Assembly: GCF_037042905.1 (NCBI RefSeq)
Contig: NC_087249.1
Coordinates: 34,177,901 to 34,241,900, forward strand
Length of the DNA stretch: 64,000 bases
From: Lytechinus pictus
Taxonomy: Eukaryota; Echinodermata; Echinoidea; Temnopleuroida; Toxopneustidae
Direction: 5' to 3'
Part shown: in pieces, positions 1-12,420 of the stretch
Layout: each line of letters starts with the position of its first letter
Position numbering within the stretch: the stretch's first letter is position 1
Translations under genes and position numbers: made by a program
The notes under the pieces: generated by a model
What the model was told of the DNA's origin: nothing
Databases searched by the model: none
The model's input: only the letters and a program-made list of their open reading frames with translations

Positions 1-1759
1 TAGCCAATCAATCATTCCTAGGGCTCAGTATTTACTTGTGAGCCTTTCAGTTTCATGAAACACCTTTATTTAGTTCAGATAAACTGTGTCACCTTGATAG
101 GAATGACTACAATGAGAGTTGGTCTGACTGAATGAACCTCAGTCTGAATGACACCTCCATTCTACTGTAGAAATACTGGTAGCAACAATACACTGCATTC
201 ACGTATGAATACAATACATCAAGACGCAACAGATTTATGCTGTGCATGTGACACTTGCATGATCATCATATCCATGGACATGTATAATACCAGGGTGTTA
301 TTCAACGTTTTCCCATGTGTGACTGGCCTAGGAAACTGTTCAAACATTCTGGAATACCCAACTATTTGACAGACCAGAGTTCACATTCCAATAAAAAAAA
401 TCAACCTTTTAGCCTGCTTACATTGCTAACAGGAGTCTGCGAAAACAGTGAAATATTATCCTTTTTTTGTACATAACATTTCACATAAATAATTTTCAAT
501 GACTTACAAGTACATGTACAGTACACCAATGGTACAATGGTTACAATTTCTAGTTGTAAGAACGATTATACAATAATAATGCCTTAACCCAGGGTAGCCA
601 CTTCAGTTTCTAATAGGCCTAGTTATTGGGATAGGGAATAATATTGTTGATTTATTGAGCAGGACCTACTGCCGAAAAATAATATCGAGAGGGGTACATG
701 TATGAAAGAAGGGAAGAACAAAAGAAAATGACAAAAAATTTCTAGGAATAAAGAAAAGCAGCAGTAGTTATTTCTTGACACAATAATGATATAATCATGA
801 TAAATTTCATTTAGAACATTATCTAACAATTTTTTTTATTTCTTATATATTTTTCTAAAAACAAAAAATAGCCAGAATTTTAGGAACAATATAGCCTAAG
901 GTTTATGAACATGTACTTGAAAACAAACCTCAAACTTCTCGAAGTTGATTACAGAAATTTATTTTGTCCATAAATTTGAAATACCGTGTAACCAAATTTT
1001 TTTATCTCAAATTTATAACTCCAAGGGTTCTCTTTGCTGCCATATGAGAGAAAGAAATCTGCACTGAATAGGGAATGAAAACAAGTTTCTGAATAATGGT
1101 GTTATCCAACTTTCTATGGATTTACTATGTGTGGGGTACTTACGTAAATTGCACATTACATGTATTGATAATTGATAGGCCCTTCATTTGGGTACAGTAC
1201 TACAGGCCTACATATGTACATTTCATTCTCCTCTCATTGCAATTGCAGGACCATCAAATGCACCTGGTTATCATGTGCAATCATTTAATTGCATTGGATA
1301 GGAGCATGTGCACACCATTAACCTCTTTTATAGAGACCTACATGTAATTGGTAATTACATACATGAAGCCTACATATTTCTGGGTTGATGTTTTATTTTT
1401 GAAGATCTTTAGTGAATAATGGCTTATGTTATTGTACATGGTTAACATGTTTACCGTAGGCCTTCAATATACATATATAAGTATAAATTCTCATTATTTT
1501 TTGGTTTGCAAATGTACATGTATACATGTAGCTCAGCTAATTATTCAAAATATCAAGATATTTGAATAATTGCATGATATTATTCATTTATTATTTATGT
1601 AGGCCTACAAGTAAATTTATGTACATGTAAGAAAGAGGAACAGTGCAGGGGGAGGGGCAAGCAAAGGCGATCGCACACACTGCACTGCATAGGACACTGA
1701 ACACGCATACAAGGTATAGCTCCATGATAAAACATTCTAGTGCAAATGGTAACTTGAGC

Positions 1760-2194
1760 TAAAGCCCCCATCACACTTATTCGGAATCAGCAGGAATCAA
1801 GCAGAAGCTGGAAAGAAAAAATATTCAAAAAATCTAGAAATTTTTTTGGAGGAACTTATGAATTCACCAAACTGGAGTTGAAATTCAGTAAATTGACCAG
1901 GTGTATCATCATACACTAGTCAAAATGAACCGCAATGGAGTCAGATTGATAATTCGTGCTACGTTCTTGGACATTCTAGGGGCATTCTAAAAATCCTGAC
2001 TGCATTCTGAGTGCATTTGAAATATTTTTGTCATTTCTTTTGGCCGTCCCGAAGGTTTTGGTCATGTTCAAAACATTCCAGGGATATTTTCGAACGGTGT
2101 TCGAAGTAGATTTAAATGACCAACTGGTGGTCAAACAATAGTCCTTTCATTCAGGCCAATTCTGCTTGATTCGGAATAAGTGTGATGGGGCTTA
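1760..2194. mobile_element. Foldback MITE with AAGCCCC(C)ATCACACTTATTC termini
   Basis: The left end (TAAAGCCCCCATCACACTTA at 1760) and right end (TAAGTGTGATGGGGCTTAA, ending 2194) are inverted repeats. The similarity extends inward over TTC(C/G)GAATCA and CAAGCAGAA for about 35-40 bases. There is no coding capacity. A relative with the termini GGCCCCCTCACACC sits in CCNG intron 4 (40374-41057). Confidence 0.7.
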
Positions 2195-2670
2195 ACAGGT
2201 GAGTCAGGTCAGGCCATCAGGGTCAACAAACTATTCTCCTCAAGTGACAAGTCAAATACATGTACAATTATGTGGTCTTGGTAAAAACATGATCATGCTT
2301 GTCTACATGTGGTCATTTTCAAACATAAGTGGACATGGGGGTGAAAATTAAAACTTGCTAGAAATCAGTAGGCTTCAATGGTTTTTTAAACTAGACATCT
2401 CAAAGAATGTTTTTCCATTTCAGTTACATAAAATTATTCATTGTGTCTTGAAATACAGTGAATTTAGTGCAAGGGAAATTTAATGTTACAAAATGCTGAT
2501 TTTTGCATTAACATTCACATATTGCCTATCACAATATTAAATTTGTATTAGAAGCATATTTGTTGGCAAGATACAAGCTCTGTATTGTAGCTAACTCCTA
2601 AATAACAAAAAAAAATTATCTGAAGTGTTTTTCTGAAAAAAGTAGATCTTGAAAGTTTTCAAAACTGGTT

Positions 2671-5387
2671 GTCGTGTCACTCACGTTTTAAAGACAAAAA
2701 GTTTTCTAGAGCTGTGTATTCTGAAAATTAATTTATCCCAGTACAGGAGCAAATACAGTTTTCCCATACCTTATTGTATATAAAGTAACTTGGTCCAATG
2801 TGTTAAGGCTAAGCTAAAATTAACTGTTAAAGTTGTGTCGTGTCACTCACAATGTCGTGTCACTCACGAAATGTTGTGTCACTCACGGTCTCATATTGTG
2901 TATAAAAAAGGACATCAAATAATTTTTAAAGCATTTTACGAGATAAATTCAGGGATGGAGTCAAAATGTTGTTCCTGACATCATTTAAGCCTATGTAAGG
3001 CTAATATTTTTTTCTGTTTTCCCAACTTCACCCCTATCAATGAAAATATAGAATTTGACGTTGAGTTCATCTATTTTCTTTCCACTCCATGGTTTCCTCA
3101 GTTTCAAAAATCCTGACAACTTTCCATTCGTGTGAAGACTCAGATCCTAATTCATATTTTAATGATGTACTGAGATAAAAGAATATAATAACATAATCAA
3201 CACAAAATTATGAATATATCAAGAGAAAAACCACTATACATAGTAATGAACATATTTACAGTGCATAAAGATTTGGTGATGGTTCAAGTTAGTCAGGTAT
3301 GACTTGAACATTCTCTGTCTCCATTTACAGAAATGAGCAGAACGTTCACCGATGTTTTTAGGAATGTTATTTCTTTGTCTTACTAATTAAGAAAGGTTTA
3401 AAGCTAGCAAGGTCAGGGATCTTATTTTGAAATTTGCAGAAATAGATAAAATATTCTAATGGTAGAAAAGTGTATGAAGAGATCTCCGTGAACACCAAAC
3501 ATTCTTTCAAAATCAGAAAAAACTCTTTCCCTTCTGATTAATTAAAACTAACCTTTTTTGCCACAAAGCTTGTATTCGAGGACATGAAATAAACAATTTT
3601 TTTGCAAGAACATCTCAGGTGAGAATATACTGAGATTTAAAAGAGCATTTTGGATATTGCTTGAAGTAGCTACATGCCTGGTTCAAAATCATTCTTTGTT
3701 CGGCCACGGGCCACCATTCATACCACTAGTGATGAACTAGGGTCTGCACAGCAAACTACCGTGAGCGGGCTGATGTGGGTTCAGAGCTTTTATTTGCATT
3801 ACACACAACAAATTGATAGAGTAAATTATGTATATGTAGGTCCAAACAAGTCCCAACCAAGACCGAATTTGCATTTGAGCAACTTTGGTGAGTTGCCGTG
3901 TTTTCATGTAGATCAATTATTCTTGGGGGGGTACCCTGGTTAAAACTGAGCTGGACCTCGTGGGGAAAAAGCTATGCCATATGGAGGTATAGGGGGAGTG
4001 TTTGATGGTTGGGGATGCTGAATTGAATTTCAGTGTAACATCCAAAGGCTCATCAAAGGAAAGGCTAATGACTTGTACAATGTAGTTGTAGGTAATACAA
4101 ACAGACTGTGCTTTGGCTTTTTGCAAGAATCAGGTACTGACTATGCGTCTTTCACCTCGTGGCTTTCCATGTATTACCCGTGGTTTGGTTTATTATCAAA
4201 TATGATAATTAGCAATGAAAAGCAGCTTGCAAGATTCCTGCTGAAAATCATAGCTCTGAATTTTGGTACAGTGCCTTTAGAGGGGTCCACATACAAGCAG
4301 TGTTCAGGAGAAAACCAATGCTTGATGAGTTAAACTTGATCCCTATTGAAGTTTCTCAAGGATTTGCTAATAGTCCATCTGAAGTGTGCAGCCAAGTAAC
4401 TGTGGTTTGGTACAGTGTACAAAAAAAGACATTGAAGCTGCCAAGTCCTATTTGGACAATGCCTAGAATATTTAAGGAGGATAATATTGTAATCCAATAT
4501 TTCAAGAAAAAGGAGTCATACATGACGTCATTGGCTACCAGACCATGCCAGATGATGCGAGTGACTATTGAGAATACCTTTCTTACAAGGAAAAATTATT
4601 CCATCAGTGGTGGATGCTGAATTGTAAACCCATAAACTTTCATATACAGATAGGGAGAAAGAGTTAGTTTTGAATGAAATCAGGCCACAAAAAGAATGTT
4701 TGAGTTGATGTCAATGCCAAGACCACATAACACCTCCTTCAAGTGCCTCCTCCCCCAAAGAGGAGAGTGGTAGAAGCCCAAGTGTGACAATAATGTGGTA
4801 TGGTATAGGGAATGTGAGTTGATGGGCAAATATGACCATAAACCAAGAATAAATCATAAGGATGACACATTATCAACTTTAAAGAAGGCAGTTGTTATGT
4901 AATTAAGCTTGTTTTTTGGTTGATGGGATTTCACTCTTGTACATCATGCCAAAAATACTTTCGTTGTTGAGATAAATGTTGTATTTTGCACTCGTCGTGT
5001 CACTCACGTTTTGGATGTCGTGTCACTCACGGTATATAGGAGGGCACCATTTTCCATAGAGAAGGTTTGATTGATTCTGACTATATGTGCTAGATAGGTA
5101 CACTATTTACGTACATGTATGGGTACTCACAGAACTCCTGGACAGCTACTTGGGCACGAATCCAATCATAAGTGATGATGGTCAGAAACCCATGTCCGAA
5201 ATTTGTCGTGTCACTCACGCATCATTTTTCAATCATATCTACTAAACAAATTGTAGAATTCAAATCAAACTGGTAGTGGCCCATGCCAGTCCTACATTGT
5301 ATATAATATAGTAGTCATGATTGATTCATAACCTTTAAGTTTAAAGATATGAGCCCTTAACCCTCTCCGATTGTCGTGTCACTCACA
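2671..5387. repeat. Eight copies of the 15-mer GTCGTGTCACTCACG, all in one orientation
   Basis: Copies start at 2671, 2837 (last base A), 2854, 2873 (third base T), 4994, 5017, 5205 and 5373 (last base A). All read in the plus direction. Four copies lie left and four lie right of an unrecognised coding relic at 3674-4620. The motif has an inner CGTG...CACG dyad. I did not see it elsewhere in the window. Grouped direct motifs on both flanks of a decayed open frame resemble subterminal transposase-binding repeats, but no terminal inverted repeats were identified. Confidence 0.75.
3674..4620 (+). pseudogene. Decayed coding relic of unknown family
   Basis: Three consecutive plus-strand frames (3674-3943, about 4021-4333, 4300-4620) have protein-like composition but are interrupted by stops and frame changes. 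The middle part reads without a stop from before 4073 (RLIKGKANDLYNVVVGNTNR, then FTSWLSMYYPWFG). In another frame 4495-4650 also looks coding-like (DVIGYQTMPDDASDY and KEKLFHQWWML, separated by a stop). I do not recognise the family. The position between the two clusters of the 15-mer suggests it is the body of a degenerate mobile element. It could also be a chance open region. Confidence 0.35.
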
Positions 5388-6226
5388 TTTGAAAATGACC
5401 ATGTGGATTGTCTGTTTCAAGTACTGTGTGTATATTTATTTCAAATATTTCATCCATGTTACATCATTTGCAGATTTTGCAATGTGTGCAGATAGGATCG
5501 AAGATCTGTGGTCAAAAATCCTAAACACACAAACTTGCATTCTGTGGCTTGTGACTCAAATATAAAGGGAAGGAAAATTCCATGACACATTTGGACAGTT
5601 ACATGTATGTGGTAAACAATCTGATTGAATACCCTGATAGCATTATGAACAAAGTTCACAAACAAACACACTTTGCTATGCACATTCTTTGTTAATCTTA
5701 TCTAAATATCCTTACCTTTAATCACAAGATTTTATAAATAACTGTCATGTCATGTCAGTTTTCAGTATTACATGTACATGTACATGTAGCTGATACTGTT
5801 CAATATGTTTTTTTTTTAAATATAAATCTAGAATATCACTAAGTTGACCTACACATGTACATGCATGTTGCAACATTTGAGAGAAATAAAGCTTTTGCAA
5901 TTATGGCAGAGTTTAGCTTACTGATTTTGCATGATTGCATCAGAGTTGTATGTAGGCCTACATGTATGTGCAGGCCAGCACAAGTACTCATTCTTAAAGA
6001 TTACAGTCCTGACAGTCTTGCAATTTAAGAATGAGATTTCTGTTTACATTAAATATACATGTACTTCATGTTCTCACTTTCCAGTGACTTCTAATAATAC
6101 CCCCCCCCCCCCTCTTTTTTTTCAATTCTAACTAAGAGTCAACTGCCAAACTTATTACTTGATTTAAGAAAAGTATAAGTCTCAGATCCAGAACTTCCAT
6201 TATCCATTTCATAATTAAAGAAACAA

Positions 6227-6452
6227 CTATTTTCTGAGGTAATTCAACACATGATCTACATCATACAATGTACCTGTCTATCATATTCATCGTATCATTT
6301 TGGTCTAAATCATCGACCATAAAGAAAGTTGTCGGCTATTTTCTGAGGTAATTCAACACATGATCTACATCATACAATGTACATGTTGATCATATTCATC
6401 GTAGTAGTTAATTCATTTTGGTCTAAATCATCGACCATAAAGAAAGTTGACG
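6227..6452. repeat. Tandem duplication, two ~110 bp copies
   Basis: Copy 1 (6227-6335) and copy 2 (6336-6452) both begin CTATTTTCTGAGGTAATTC and end in CATAAAGAAAGTTG(T/A)CGG. Copy 2 carries an extra GTAGTTAA-like insertion. The high identity indicates a recent local duplication inside the CCNI intron. Confidence 0.85.
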
Positions 6453-7210
6453 GCTATTAAAATGCAACAAAAAATCTTATGTGTTTCATGCACAGATGTT
6501 GGATATACATGTAAGAATAGTTTCCGATTTTTAATTAAGAATGGATTTCCATTTCCCAAACACAAAATCAAAATAAATCTATTTCACACCCAGCACTGTA
6601 AATGCACTTTTGAGTGACTACAGTTTATCACCTATACATGTAGATTACGAGTCAGTTTTTGTTTTTTTCTTGAATTATGTTCCGTATTGAAGAGTTTAAT
6701 AAATGTAGGACTCCAAATGAAAAAAATAAAAAAAACAAGCAAGAAATCCAGTGAGTGGAATAAAGGACTAATGAACAACAAAATGTAACATAGAATTGTT
6801 CATCATAATCAGTATAAATTGAACCCCAAAATGAAATGTCCCAGTTCGGAAGACCATATACATGTAGTGAGGAATCTTGAATAGAAAAGATATTGGATAC
6901 AGTTGATACACTCACTTGCTGCCTTGTTGGCTTCTTTTTGAACCCCACCCTGATATGGTTCACTGCATTTTAGGACTGGAGTCAATACAATGCAAGTTCA
7001 ATCCCTTTGCGCTTTCCATTCTTGTGTACTACAAGTAGCCTAATGTACACGTATGTATGTATGATCAATGAGAAAGTCAACTGACAACTGGGGACTACTA
7101 AAGCCAAGATAATGTGAACACTGCACTTTTGTAAATAGACTTCTAATAAAGTGTTAAAAGTAGCAATTAACTTTGTTTTCATTATTACACTGTGCCTGTG
7201 GACTCAATCC

Positions 7211-7792
7211 TTAAAGGAAACCAAAACCCTAGAAGAGAAGCAATCTTATTGGAAAATAAGAGGATCAATTTAAAACAAGTTTCATCAAAATCGGTTATGA
7301 AATAGGCAAGTTATGGATGTTTAAAAAGTCTTGTTGTACTTTCTATTGGGATCCTCAAATTGGCAAACATGCTTCAAAATGGCTGATTTTGTGGACAACC
7401 CTCCATTTGTTTTGCACACAAATTTTCAGATTTCCCCCTTTATTTTACACATTTCACATTATCTCCTCCTGACCTTGACATATGTGGTGTGAATTATATT
7501 TTCCCATGACAGATGTTATGCTCAGAATGAGGCAATATGCAATTTGAAAGATAATGGGGAAGATCTGAAAAATTGTGTACAAAACAAATGGAGAGTTGTC
7601 CACAAAATCCGCCATTTTGAAGCATGTTTGCCAATTTGAGGATCCCCATAGAAAGTACAACAAGACTTTTTAAACGTCCATAACTCGCTTATTTCACAAC
7701 CGATTTTGATGAAACTTGTTTTAAATTGTTCCTCTCATTTTACTCTTTCCTACAAGATTGCTTCTCTTCTTGGGTTTTGGTTTCCTTTTATA
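7211..7792. mobile_element. Palindromic foldback MITE with AAAGGAAACCAAAACCC termini
   Basis: The left arm from 7211 (TTAAAGGAAACCAAAACCC, then AGAAGAGAAGCAATCTT) is mirrored by the right arm ending at 7792 (AAGATTGCTTCTCTTCTTGG, then GTTTTGGTTTCC). Inner parts also mirror (GGCAAACATGCTTCAAAATG at about 7362, inverse at about 7613), so each arm is about 280 bp. It has no coding capacity. The internal phrase TTTCATCAAAATCGG links it loosely to the 500-600 bp MITEs at 16308, 35023 and 53603. Confidence 0.8.
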
Positions 7793-9209
7793 AGACATGA
7801 AACAAGTTCTGAATCATCTACAGACTATAGTACAATGTACATGTATGTGTTTTAGTTTCTACATTATGTACATGTATGTATACATGAATTTACTTTTTTT
7901 TACATGAACAGATAAAATATGTCTGACTTTCTATCTTTTGTATGGAAAATACATTTTGTTTATTTATGATCAACATATAAACATCATTTTTTTCTCAAAG
8001 CCCTGGGAAATGATGCAAAACCAAAATCATATTGAATTGTCCATGGAGATATACACATGTAGGACTACTGAAGTAGTATACATGTAATTACCCTGCACTT
8101 TGCACACAAAGGTATTTAATGCCATGTACAGTTACTGTACAATAAATACATTGTACACAGCATCTCCATATTTTTATAGCAAGCAAAATACAGACACGTA
8201 CAGTATGTATAGTGTACAAGCAGTGTCTCTATTGACAGTTGCCCCTACATCTTACGCATATCATTCCCCTCTGCTGGGGGGACATTTGATGATGATTGTT
8301 ATCACAGTGATGACTGCCCCAGATATCTGAGTCACATCCATCTAATTTAAGAAACCTGTTGTCAGTGATAGTGACCTGGGTGAAGGCCTATTTAGGGGGA
8401 AACCCACTGACTTACATGACTAAAAGAAACCTGAGGCTAAATCAGGCAACTCGTCAATTACCACAACTTTCCCAATAGAATTGGACAGGGTCAATAAGCC
8501 TATTCTCATCCACAGTCATACCTAATTCAGCATTACATGTACAGTATATAAAACAAATTATGTATAACTTAAGCCTACTGCAATTGGGAAATGAAAGCGA
8601 TACTTGATATGGGGTCATTTATTGAAGGTGAGCATTTTCAAAGTAGCTCACCTCAGTAGACATGACGTACAAAAAATATAAAATAGCTTTACATGAAACC
8701 TGATTGAATGGATGGTGAAATCATTATTGAATTTCGAGTAATTTCATCATCCAGACCACCAGTCTATTAAAAGCAAGCATCCTTCAAAACAAATCATAAG
8801 ATTAATTACCTAATTTATTGGCAAGTACTTTGTGATGTATGTGTGTAATATTTGTCCTATAAATCCTCTATGAATACTAATGCCTGAAATCATATTGGCC
8901 TAGTTTGCCAAGTATCCTCTCACAAGTTCTGAATGCATGCCAAATAATTCTGCTCATAATCCTAAGAGGGATGTCAACATTGTTCATTAAAAACATGAAC
9001 ACTTGAAACTGATGTCTTACATGTATGGCATGGAGCCATTAAACCCTTTAAAATATATTATATGAATCATTATGCATGCTTTATCAATCAAATTAAATCA
9101 AAACATTTAAGAAGCAATTTCATGTTTTCTTCATTAATAAAAGGCTTAACAGCAATGTAGACAGATTTTATGGTTTTCTTCAAAATAAATTTTGAGAGAT
9201 TTTATTTAC

Positions 9210-10405
9210 CTTCACAGCCATAAGGAACTGATCAAGCAGGGTAACACTCAGCATGTATGTCTCGGGACAGAAGCGGAACTTGATGTTCAACTCCAGCAAC
9301 CACTGCACCATTTCATCTCGCTGACTGGGCCCTATCTCAGCCTCCTAAAAAAAATATATATATCATAATTATCATATCAGTAAAACAAAATGATTTGGAA
9401 TTTATCAGGAATTTAAGGCTTCCAGCTAAATAAAATTTCAGGTACTCGACATGCATACTCATACTGCCATCAGCCTACATGTACATGGAGGACTGGATCA
9501 TAATACTGTACACGTATGAATATGATCAATCAATTATACTAACAAAGTACAATACTGATTGCCGATCACAATAATTACATGTGGTATTCACCTTCTTTCA
9601 TTTGGATTTGGGTGAAATTCACTGGTATAAGACATTACTTTCACTGTGAAATAACAAAAGTATGAGGGCACCATGCAAACCCCACCCAAAATTAATGCAA
9701 ACAAGAGACAAGGCAGGACTAGTTTTAGAATCACTCAGATGTTACCTGTATATTGTTATCTCACTCTGTGAACCCATTATCACTGCCTGCGTGCACAAAT
9801 AAGAGTGCTCATTGAGCAAACAGGGCAAACAGCTGACTAAAGTAAACAAAGTTACTTACATGTAATGTTGACCCCATTGTCTGACCCTCCCAATTCCCAA
9901 ACTTTGGGGGAGGAGGTGGAAGACATAATTTGAATAAATTTCAGTGACAAAGGTTTTCTGTATTTCTTCTTGGTGCAATTTCAAATAAAACTTTTAAAAC
10001 AAAGAAATATCATGTCATACATGTAGATGCTTTGTCACCAATAATTATTAAAGACCCATTTGTATGAACATTTCTTAATCCCAGGAAACACAATTAACTT
10101 ATAATAATAATAATAATAGCTGGATTTAAAAAGCGCTTTTTGCCTGAGGATACAAAGCGCTTCATCAAATTTCAAGTTACACAGTAGTACAGACTAGTAC
10201 ATCACATGCGAATAATTTTCCACTTTGATTAAATGCTCAAGGATTAGATCAAATTTAATTTAAGTTCAAGTTTCTGACTTACAATATCCTGAGGGTCCTT
10301 GATGAGTAGAGGTTTCCATGACTGGCGTTCCTTGTTGATGGCGCTACACAGACGACTGTTTAGCTCCTTCAACTGGATACGATTAATTGGAGAAATGTCC
10401 AACAT
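9210..10405 (-). CDS. CCNI: Cyclin I, first two coding exons (gene continues beyond base 1)
   Basis: Coding exons in transcript order are 10405-10283 (41 codons) and 9344-9210 (45 codons), both ending in phase 0. Donors are GTAAGT and GTAAAT, and the acceptor before the second exon is a T-tract plus AG. The start is fixed by an in-frame TAG 15 bases upstream of the ATG. The peptide has a polar N-terminus (MLDISPINRIQLKEL...) and then the start of a cyclin box: PSQRDEMVQWLLELN, FCPETY, LLDQFLMAVK. This matches vertebrate cyclin I (PSQRDE, QWL, PETF, LLDRFL), including the spacing between N-terminal helix and box. Cyclin I is an atypical cyclin that lacks a cell-cycle oscillation role and has been linked to Cdk5 and survival of post-mitotic cells; that function is taken from the family. 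The rest of the box and the C-terminus are not in the window; I found no further exon in 1-9209. Its nearest paralogue, cyclin G, is divergent at 37.7 kb. Confidence 0.9.
10101..10170 (-). repeat. SINE 3' tail fragment, reversed
   Basis: A (TAA)n tract followed by GCTGG, AAAAAGCGCTTTT and AAAGCGCTT is the reverse of the common echinoderm SINE tail (AAAGCGCTTT ... (TTA)n), also seen at 22330-22425. It lies within CCNI intron 2. Confidence 0.55.
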
Positions 10406-10448
10406 GATGACGCCAGTCTACTTTTAAACACTCAGCTATCAAGGGCAC
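10406..10448 (-). other. CCNI: CCNI 5'UTR part of exon 2
   Basis: On the minus strand a TTTTATTCAG acceptor ends just above 10448, giving 43 bases of untranslated leader before the ATG at 10405. This leader contains an in-frame TAG, so the ATG at 10405 is the start. Confidence 0.7.
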
Positions 10449-11467
10449 CTGAATAAAAATGGGACAGAAGGAAAACCAACTTGTAATACAAAATCTTCAA
10501 TGGTGGATCTTCTTATAGTTTAAGTATTTCACAAATAAAAAGTCAGTGGCATGTAAGCTGGTGCAATTATCAGGTCAATTCTGAAATCATTCGCAATAAG
10601 CCAAAGTCTTCAGAAAGGAAGTTCCATCTACATGTATCAATGTTACAACTGGAAAGTTTTTAAAAAATTCAACCCTAATTTTAGAAACATGTTTGTCGGG
10701 ACCAGAACAAGAAGTGAGAATAATCTTATTTAAAACAAAGTGCTAAGGACAAAAACATGTTTAATGATGATAATTAAACTAACCTTCAACTTCAAGTGAA
10801 GAAAGCTATAAAAAAATGACAGAAAATCTGCATTTAACAATTTATCAAGACAAAGTTCTAGACTAGAGGTCAAGATCTTTATACCAATTACCATGACTGT
10901 AACTGTACCGGTAGTGTTAGATTTAGAACTTGGATCTAAACCTAATTTTTTATAACTTGGTCAATTTACAAAAAAAAAGTAAAAATGTAGAATAGACTGA
11001 GAAGATGTCTAGATAATCAAGCTGGTGCCCCCTCCTGATCCTGTTCCGCCTGATCAGGATAATAAAACCTGATGTGACGAGGAAAGATGAAACAAAGAAA
11101 ACAAAACAAAGATTCCATTGACGTCTGTTGAATTTTAAACTAAAGTCTAAAGTCAAGACAAGTTAGATTTCTAGAGAACTGAGATGTCAAAATTTACAAG
11201 AATGCAAAAAAAAATACCTTCATTAAATTCTAGTCACCAAATATAATCATCCATTTCGAGATCATCAAGCACAATTTAGCCTAAAGTTTGATCCTTTCTA
11301 CTTGCGATCAGCCGTTTGTTTTGAACACTGTCTTCGTTGATTGATTGTCCGTTAGGCGTTACTGCAGAAACCGCCCAACATATTACAAAGCCAGTGGGCC
11401 GGGCTGAAGCCTACATCTACCGGCTTTACACTCACAGAGAATATTTTGAACAGAATCAGTGACTTAC

Positions 11468-11570
11468 CTTCTCCCAAAAACAGCGGCACAAGCGATGCCT
11501 AAACGAACCACCCTGATCCATAAGCGTCCGTGAAGACTCTGAAGGCCAATTTAGTTCATGGTTACCTCCA
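11468..11570 (-). other. CCNI: Probable CCNI first (non-coding) exon and transcription start region
   Basis: Reading the minus strand, a GC-richer, non-repetitive stretch ends in a strong donor (GAAG|GTAAGT at 11468/11467), about 1 kb upstream of the acceptor at 10448. Its 5' limit is not visible; 11570 is an estimate. Splicing from here to 10448 puts the ATG in exon 2, a common arrangement for cyclin genes. Confidence 0.5.
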
Positions 11571-12420
11571 TTTTTATTATTTTACAGAATATTGGGTATA
11601 AAAAGAAGAAAATAAAATTTTACCCCGCACAAAAAAATTAGTGACGATAGCTTCGTACGGGATCGCTTGTTTACGGAATCGACGGGTCGAAAATTGACAT
11701 TGTTTACTGACCGCATAACTTGCCCTTGTAAGTCGAACTGTTCCGCATTTCCAAATACGTATTTGTTTAATGCGGAATTTTATCAAATATTTTGTTCAAA
11801 ATATAATGAAATAATATATATGCTACATAATATTGGGTGTTTTCGATTAACCACAATTTTTCTAAACATCTCTTTTTATTGTATTGGGATTATATTCTAC
11901 TACTCTGTTAGCGTATGATTACCAATCAGCTGATTGGTTGTGTTGCGGCTAACATTTCAGTAATCGTCACGTCATTCTCAAACCCGGAAATCCTTGTCTG
12001 TTTATAACGGTATATTCCTTTATTATAACATAAATCTATTAATTCTAACTACATATTTTACGTTGAAAGGTTCATTATGTTAAATCCCTTCTTAATGAAT
12101 ACTTTGTGAAGATTCACTACACGTAAATGACAAGTATTAAACAAATATGGACTTTCAAATTCACGTCATATTATACCGACGCATACCATGAGCAGACGAC
12201 GCCAAATGAATCAGCTGGTAGCGTATAGCTAGTCCGCCAAATTTGAAACGGCTGCTAGCGGTACACTGGGAACAAAAAAATGGGTTGTTTACGTTTAGCA
12301 CAAAGGATTTCGGACTGAATTGGCTATTTACGGACAACGTCTGGGCGCGCCTATAGCTTAGGCGGGTCGAAAGTTTTTTTGTTTTTTTTTAGGGGGGGGG
12401 GGGGGGTAATCACTGTATTC
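11571..12420. other. Presumed CCNI upstream/promoter region; no gene
   Basis: A stretch of mostly non-repetitive DNA upstream of the CCNI leader exon. It contains a perfect CCAAT palindrome (11921-11938), a CACGTCA half CRE near 11966, and CCGCCAAATTTGAAACGG near 12233, which has a TTTGAA core as in cell-cycle homology regions. It ends at a 16-17 base poly(G) tract (about 12391-12407). Whether it also drives the divergent CCNG gene is unknown; no CCNG leader exon was identified. Confidence 0.35.
11921..11938. promoter_or_regulatory. Perfect palindrome ACCAATCAGCTGATTGGT (two CCAAT boxes around an E-box)
   Basis: Eighteen bases read identically on both strands. They contain opposed CCAAT/ATTGG boxes (NF-Y type) and a central CAGCTG. 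It lies about 350-400 bases upstream of the presumed CCNI start region. The regulatory role is inferred from motif and position only. Confidence 0.4.

Larger units (their letters stand above)
1..9209 (-). other. CCNI: CCNI intron (at least 9.2 kb), repeat-bearing
   Basis: No coding exon is recognisable here on either strand; the small open frames have no family signature. The stretch holds two palindromic foldback elements (1760-2194 and 7211-7792), the 15-mer array with its coding relic (2671-5387), a tandem duplication (6227-6452), and many TACATGTA palindromes. It is interpreted as intron because the cyclin box is interrupted at 9210 and must resume below base 1. Confidence 0.6.

Noticed and set aside
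6652..6963. Possible short CCNI exon near 6910-6950 (VGFKKKPTRQQ with a GTGAGT donor)
   Set aside because: No similarity to the cyclin box segment expected next; acceptor weak.
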